This document shows positions 59,684 to 64,000 of a stretch of 64,000 nt of DNA, piece by piece. Location: NCBI RefSeq assembly GCF_000585215.1, contig NZ_AONC01000009.1, forward strand, positions 62,001 to 126,000, given 5' to 3'. Origin of the DNA: Imhoffiella purpurea. Lineage in GTDB: Bacteria > Pseudomonadota > Gammaproteobacteria > Chromatiales > Chromatiaceae. Made by a program: the position numbers and the translations under genes. Every line of letters starts with the position of its first letter. Within the stretch, counting starts at the first letter, position 1. The notes under the pieces are model-generated. The model saw only the letters and a program-made list of their open reading frames with translations, searched no databases and was not told the DNA's origin.

Positions 59684-62600
59684 ATGTTCGGAAAGAAAGA
59701 CGAAAAGCAGATCAAGTACCCCGGCACCCGTATGGCGATGGACGGTAACACCGCCGTCATCATGTGCGAGCGCGAGGCATCCGACGCCGCTGGCGCCTAT
59801 CCGATCACGCCTTCGACCCAGATGGGCGAGTATTGGGCCGAGGAGGTCGCCAAGGGGCACCTCAATACCTCGGGCAATCCGCTGATCTTCGTCGAGCCCG
59901 AGTCCGAACACGCGGCCGCCGCCGTCACCGCCGGCATGTCCATGACCGGCCTGCGCGCGACCAACTTCTCCTCGGCCCAGGGCGTGGCCTTCATGCACGA
60001 GTCGCTCTACGCGGCGGTCGGCAAGCGTCTGCCCTATGTGCTCAACATCGGCTCGCGCGCCATTACCAAGGCCAGTCTGAACGTCCACTGCGCCCACGAC
60101 GACTATCACTGCATCGACGACACCGGCTTCTTCCAGGTCTTCGGCAAGAACGCCCAGGAGGCCGCCGATCTCAACCTGATTGCGCGCAAGATCGCCGAGC
60201 TCACCCTGACCCCCGCCGCCGTGGGTCAGGACGGCTTCCTCACCACCCATCTGATCGAGCCGCTGATGGTTCCCGAGCGCGCCCTGGTCGACGAGTTCTG
60301 CGGCCGTCCGGACGACATCATCGAGTGTCCGACCCCAGCCCAGCGTCTGGTCTACGGCCCGACCCGTCGCCGCGTGCCCCTGGTGTGGGACGTCGACAAC
60401 CCGGTCAGCTCGGGCACGGTGCAGAACCAGGACGCCTACATGCAGTCGGTGGCCTCGCAGCGTCCCTATTTCTTCGATCACATCGAGGAGATCGCCGATC
60501 AGGTGATGGACGAGTTCTACGAGCTGACCGGCCGTCGCTACGCGCGTGCCCTGGGCTATCGCTGCGAGGACGCCGACTATCTGCTCGTCGGGCAGGGCAG
60601 CATGATCGTTCAGGCCGAGGCCGTGGCCGACTATCTGCGCGAGACCCGCAAGCTCAAGGTCGGCGTGGTCAACCTGACCATGTTCCGTCCCTTCCCCGGC
60701 GATGTCGTCGCCAAGCTGCTGCAGGGCAAGAAGGGCGTCGCCATCCTCGAGCGCACCGACCAGCCGCTGGCCGAGGATCTGCCGATCATGCGCGAGACCC
60801 GCGCCGCGCTGGCCAAATGTCTCGAGAACGGCATGGCCGTCAAGGGCGAAGAGGCCGCCTTCCCGAACTATCCGACCTACAGGCAGGGCGACATGCCGCG
60901 TCTGTTCTCCGGCTGCTACGGCCTGGGTTCGCGCGATCTGCAGCCCGAGGGGCTGATCGCCGCGGTCGAGAACATGCTGCCCGAGGGCAAGCAGCGCAAG
61001 TTCTACTATCTCTCGATCGACTTCATGCGCGACGCCGCCGATCCCAAGGACGAGATCCGTCTGCAGAAGCTGCTCGAGGCCTATCCGAACATCGCCGACA
61101 TGTCACTGCGCGGCAGCGAGAATCCGAACCTGCTGCCCAAGGGCGCCGTGACCGTGCGCATGCACTCGGTCGGCGGCTGGGGTGCCGTGACCACGGGCAA
61201 GAACCTGGCCATGACCCTCTACGAGCTGCTTGGCTACGACATCCGCGCCAATCCCAAGTACGGCTCGGAGAAGAAGGGTCAGCCGACCACCTACTTCCTC
61301 TCGGCCGCGCCCGAGCCGATCCGGCTCAACTGCGAGTACACCTATGTCGACGTGGTCCTGAGTCCGGACCCGAACGTCTTCACCCACTCCAATCCGCTCT
61401 CCGGTATCGATCAGGGCGGCAGCTTCGTCATCCAGTCCAGTCTGGAGAACGCCGAGCAGGTGTGGGCCAGCTTCCCGCCGGCCGCGCGCAAGTTCATCAT
61501 CGAGCGCGAGATCCGCGTCTTCTATATCGACGGCTTCAAGATCGCCCGCGAGGAGGCCTCCAATCCGGAGCTCCAGTTCCGCATGCAGGGCAACGCCTTC
61601 CAGGGTGCCTTCTTCGCCGCCTCGCCGCTGATGGAGCGTTCCGGCCTCGACGAGAAGGGGCTGTTCGCCGCCATCGAGGAGCAGCTGCGCGCCAAGTTCG
61701 GCGCCAAGGGCGAGCGCGTGGTGCAGGACAACCTGCGCATCGTGCGTCGCGGCTTCGACGAGATCGTCGAGATCACCGACAAGCCGCTGGTCGCCGGCCA
61801 GCTGATGCCGCGCAAGGAGCCCAAGCTGCCGGTCATGCTCAAGACCCTGCCCGAGGGCGAGGGCCGCATCTCCGACGTGCACCGCTTCTGGGAGCAGACC
61901 GGATCCTTCTACGCCAGCGGTCGCGGCAGCGACAACCTGGCCGATCCGCACATGGCCCTGTCGCTGATGCCGGCCTCCACCGGCGTCTATCGCGACATGA
62001 CCCAGATCCGCTTCGAATATCCCAAGTTCGTGCCCGAGAACTGCACCGCCTGCGGCAGCTGTTTCTCGGTCTGCCCGGACAGCGCCATCCCCGGCCTGGT
62101 CAACAAGATCTCGGACGTCTTCGCCACCGCCATCGCCCGCGTCGAGCGCGGCATGCCGACCCAGTATCTGCGCCGCGAGACCCGCAACGTCGAGAAGCGT
62201 CTGCGCGAGCTGGTCGAGGCTGCCGGCGAGACCGCCGACATGCGCGCGCTCATGGATCAGGCCGTGCTCGAGACCCTGGCCGCCTTCTCAGGCGAGCCGG
62301 AGCAGAAGGAGACCGCCGAGAAGGAATTCGGTCTCATGATGCAGGCCCTGGCGGACTACCAGTTCGCCATCACCAAGCCCTACTGGAGCAATCGCGAGAA
62401 GAAGCAGAAGGGCAGCGGCGGACTCTTCAGCATCACCGTCAATCCCTACACCTGTAAGGGCTGCATGGAATGTATCGAGGTCTGTAACGACGGCGCGCTG
62501 GTCGCCGAGCCGCAGACCGACGAGACCATCAAGCAGCTGCAGGAACGCTGGCAGTTCTGGCTCGACCTGCCCACCACGGATCCGGACTTCATCCGTATCG

Positions 62601-64000
62601 AGGACCTGGACGACAAGGTCGGCGCGCTTGAGACCCTGCTGCTCGACAAGAGCAACTACCAGTCCACCGTGTCGGGCGACGGCTCCTGCATGGGCTGCGG
62701 CGAGAAGACGGCCATCCATCTCTTCACCGCGACCGTAACCGCGCTCATGCAGCCGCGCGTCAAGCGTCATCTGGCCGAGATCGACGACCTCATCAACCGT
62801 CTCGAGACCCATGTGCGGCTCAAGCTCGCCGCCGGCATGGATCTGAGCAACAGCTCGGCCATCGCCAAGGCGCTCGACGCCCACAAGGACGGGGACCTGA
62901 CCCTTTCGGGTCTGTCCGCCGAGCTGACCGATCAGCGCGCCCAGCCGGTCGATCCCGATTGGCTCAAGTGGGTCACCGGACTGCTCGACAAGCTGCGTCA
63001 CCTCAAGGCCCAGTACACCGCGAGTCAGCCGCGCGCCGACATGGGCATCGTCAACTCCACCGGCTGCAGCTCGGTGTGGGGCGCGACCTTCCCCTACAAC
63101 CCCTATCCCTTCCCCTGGTCCAACAACCTGTTCCAGGACTCGCCCTCCATGGCGATGGGTCTGTTCGAGGGCCACATGCGCAAGATGGGCGAGGGCTTCA
63201 AGGCCATCCGCCAGGCGCGCCTGGAACTCGAGGGCAAATTCAACGCCGCCGATCCGAACTGCAGCCTGACCTATTTCGGCTGGAAGCATTTCAGCGACGA
63301 GGAATGGCTGCTCTGTCCGCCGGTCGTGGCGGTCGGCGGTGACGGCGCCATGTACGACATCGGCTTCCAGAACCTGTCGCGCGCGCTCATGTCCGGCACC
63401 CCGGTCAAGATCCTGGTGCTCGACACCCAGAGCTACTCCAACACCGGCGGCCAGTCCTGTACCTCGGGCTTCATCGGCCAGATCGCGGACATGGCGCCCT
63501 ACGGCAAGCAGTGGAAGGGCAAGACCGAGATCCGCAAGGAGATGGGTCTGATCGGCATGGCGCACCGCACCAGCTTCGTGCTCTCGAGCTCCGCCTCGCA
63601 CCTGACGCACCTGCTGGAGGGCTATATCGACGGTCTCAACGCCCGTCGTCCGGCCCTGTTCAACGTCTACACCTCCTGTCAGCCCGAGCATGGCATCGGC
63701 GACGACATGTCGAACAAGCATGCTCGCATGGCGGTCGAGTCGCGCGCCTATCCGCTGTTCCGCTACGACCCGGACGCGGGCGCCAGCTTCGAGGAGTGCT
63801 GCTCGATCGAGGGCAATCCCGATGTCGAGGCCGACTGGATCGACTGGACCCTCAAGTACACCGACGAGAAGGGAGAGCAGGCCGAGATGACCGTGCCCTT
63901 CACCTTCGTCGACTTCGCGATGACGGAAGGCCGTTTCCGCAAGCACTTCCGCAAGGCGCCGCCGGAGACCTGGAACGACTCCATGCTGCCGATCGCCGAG
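59684..64000 (+). CDS. Very large 2-oxoacid (pyruvate):ferredoxin oxidoreductase, 3' end beyond window
   Basis: 1439 codons are present and the frame is still open, so it exceeds classical NifJ (about 1190). Order: TPP pyrimidine domain 'YPITPSTQMGEYWAEE' (near 40), domain II, gamma domain (about 485-650), 4Fe-4S motif 'CTACGSCFSVCP' (near 786), a ~125-residue helical insertion, a second motif 'CKGCMECIEVC' (near 923) followed by N-D not P, a third cluster region 'SCMGCGEKTAIH', and the TPP diphosphate site 'GGDGAMYDIGFQN' (near 1217). It should oxidise or form a 2-oxoacid using ferredoxin-type electrons; the substrate is not certain. Start at ATG 59684 after GAGAAGG. Confidence 0.88.
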   Translation, partial: MFGKKDEKQIKYPGTRMAMDGNTAVIMCEREASDAAGAYPITPSTQMGEYWAEEVAKGHLNTSGNPLIFVEPESEHAAAAVTAGMSMTGLRATNFSSAQGVAFMHESLYAAVGKRLPYVLNIGSRAITKASLNVHCAHDDYHCIDDTGFFQVFGKNAQEAADLNLIARKIAELTLTPAAVGQDGFLTTHLIEPLMVPERALVDEFCGRPDDIIECPTPAQRLVYGPTRRRVPLVWDVDNPVSSGTVQNQDAYMQSVASQRPYFFDHIEEIADQVMDEFYELTGRRYARALGYRCEDADYLLVGQGSMIVQAEAVADYLRETRKLKVGVVNLTMFRPFPGDVVAKLLQGKKGVAILERTDQPLAEDLPIMRETRAALAKCLENGMAVKGEEAAFPNYPTYRQGDMPRLFSGCYGLGSRDLQPEGLIAAVENMLPEGKQRKFYYLSIDFMRDAADPKDEIRLQKLLEAYPNIADMSLRGSENPNLLPKGAVTVRMHSVGGWGAVTTGKNLAMTLYELLGYDIRANPKYGSEKKGQPTTYFLSAAPEPIRLNCEYTYVDVVLSPDPNVFTHSNPLSGIDQGGSFVIQSSLENAEQVWASFPPAARKFIIEREIRVFYIDGFKIAREEASNPELQFRMQGNAFQGAFFAASPLMERSGLDEKGLFAAIEEQLRAKFGAKGERVVQDNLRIVRRGFDEIVEITDKPLVAGQLMPRKEPKLPVMLKTLPEGEGRISDVHRFWEQTGSFYASGRGSDNLADPHMALSLMPASTGVYRDMTQIRFEYPKFVPENCTACGSCFSVCPDSAIPGLVNKISDVFATAIARVERGMPTQYLRRETRNVEKRLRELVEAAGETADMRALMDQAVLETLAAFSGEPEQKETAEKEFGLMMQALADYQFAITKPYWSNREKKQKGSGGLFSITVNPYTCKGCMECIEVCNDGALVAEPQTDETIKQLQERWQFWLDLPTTDPDFIRIEDLDDKVGALETLLLDKSNYQSTVSGDGSCMGCGEKTAIHLFTATVTALMQPRVKRHLAEIDDLINRLETHVRLKLAAGMDLSNSSAIAKALDAHKDGDLTLSGLSAELTDQRAQPVDPDWLKWVTGLLDKLRHLKAQYTASQPRADMGIVNSTGCSSVWGATFPYNPYPFPWSNNLFQDSPSMAMGLFEGHMRKMGEGFKAIRQARLELEGKFNAADPNCSLTYFGWKHFSDEEWLLCPPVVAVGGDGAMYDIGFQNLSRALMSGTPVKILVLDTQSYSNTGGQSCTSGFIGQIADMAPYGKQWKGKTEIRKEMGLIGMAHRTSFVLSSSASHLTHLLEGYIDGLNARRPALFNVYTSCQPEHGIGDDMSNKHARMAVESRAYPLFRYDPDAGASFEECCSIEGNPDVEADWIDWTLKYTDEKGEQAEMTVPFTFVDFAMTEGRFRKHFRKAPPETWNDSMLPIAE

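Noticed and set aside
59764-62457. 897-codon frame overlapping the giant oxidoreductase on the same strand
   Set aside because: Out-of-phase Arg/Pro/Ala-rich shadow; the true frame from 59684 holds all enzyme motifs and stays open to the window edge.

Overview
The window looks like chromosomal DNA of a GC-rich gammaproteobacterium, most likely a purple sulfur bacterium of the Chromatiaceae (Allochromatium/Thiocystis/Thiocapsa type). The evidence is a soxB | soxX-soxA-soxK-soxL thiosulfate-oxidation cluster in the divergent arrangement known from Allochromatium vinosum, a System I cytochrome c maturation operon, two different pyruvate/2-oxoacid:ferredoxin oxidoreductases, and a VPLPA-type exported protein. 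No rRNA, CRISPR array, prophage or intact insertion sequence was seen.

Layout: 1-5.5 kb, ccmABCDEFGH (minus strand, cut at the left edge in ccmH). 5.6-8.3 kb, rlmKL and a YajD-like HNH protein. 8.7-10.3 kb, an exported serine beta-lactamase-like hydrolase. 10.6-11.3 kb, a higBA toxin-antitoxin pair, followed by 1.5 kb of degenerate DNA that includes a broken cytochrome b561 start. 12.8 kb, tRNA-Leu(UAG). 13-18 kb, the sox cluster. 18-20 kb, actP-yjcH acetate uptake. 20.4-25.1 kb, nifJ with a dihydroorotate-dehydrogenase-like gene. 25.4-32.8 kb, rimI, prfC, ibaG and a YhaO/YhaN (SbcD/SbcC-like) pair. 33-34.9 kb, ftsH. 35-39.2 kb, an orphan dipeptide-type permease, nagZ, hpt, a hemerythrin and a methylthioinosine phosphorylase. 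39.3-49.2 kb, the rimP-nusA-infB-rbfA-truB-rpsO-pnp transcription/translation block. 49.3-53.3 kb, potFGHI polyamine uptake. 53.5-55.7 kb, a VPLPA-CTERM protein and a MerR-type regulator. 55.8-58.3 kb, a fused hisH-hisF gene of eukaryotic HIS7 type and a ClpP-like lipoprotein. 58.6-64 kb, an RnfB-like iron-sulfur membrane protein followed by a very large 2-oxoacid:ferredoxin oxidoreductase cut by the right edge.

Functionally the window joins cytochrome c assembly (ccm), periplasmic thiosulfate oxidation that needs those cytochromes (soxXA), and low-potential carbon metabolism (acetate uptake, nifJ, the second oxidoreductase). The most unusual items are the eukaryote-type HisHF fusion, the RnfB-like/giant oxidoreductase pair behind an AT-rich promoter island, a gapless internal duplication in SoxK, and a rimP-nusA leader with a good promoter followed by two tandem intrinsic terminators. 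All family assignments are from reading the sequence; no database search was run.
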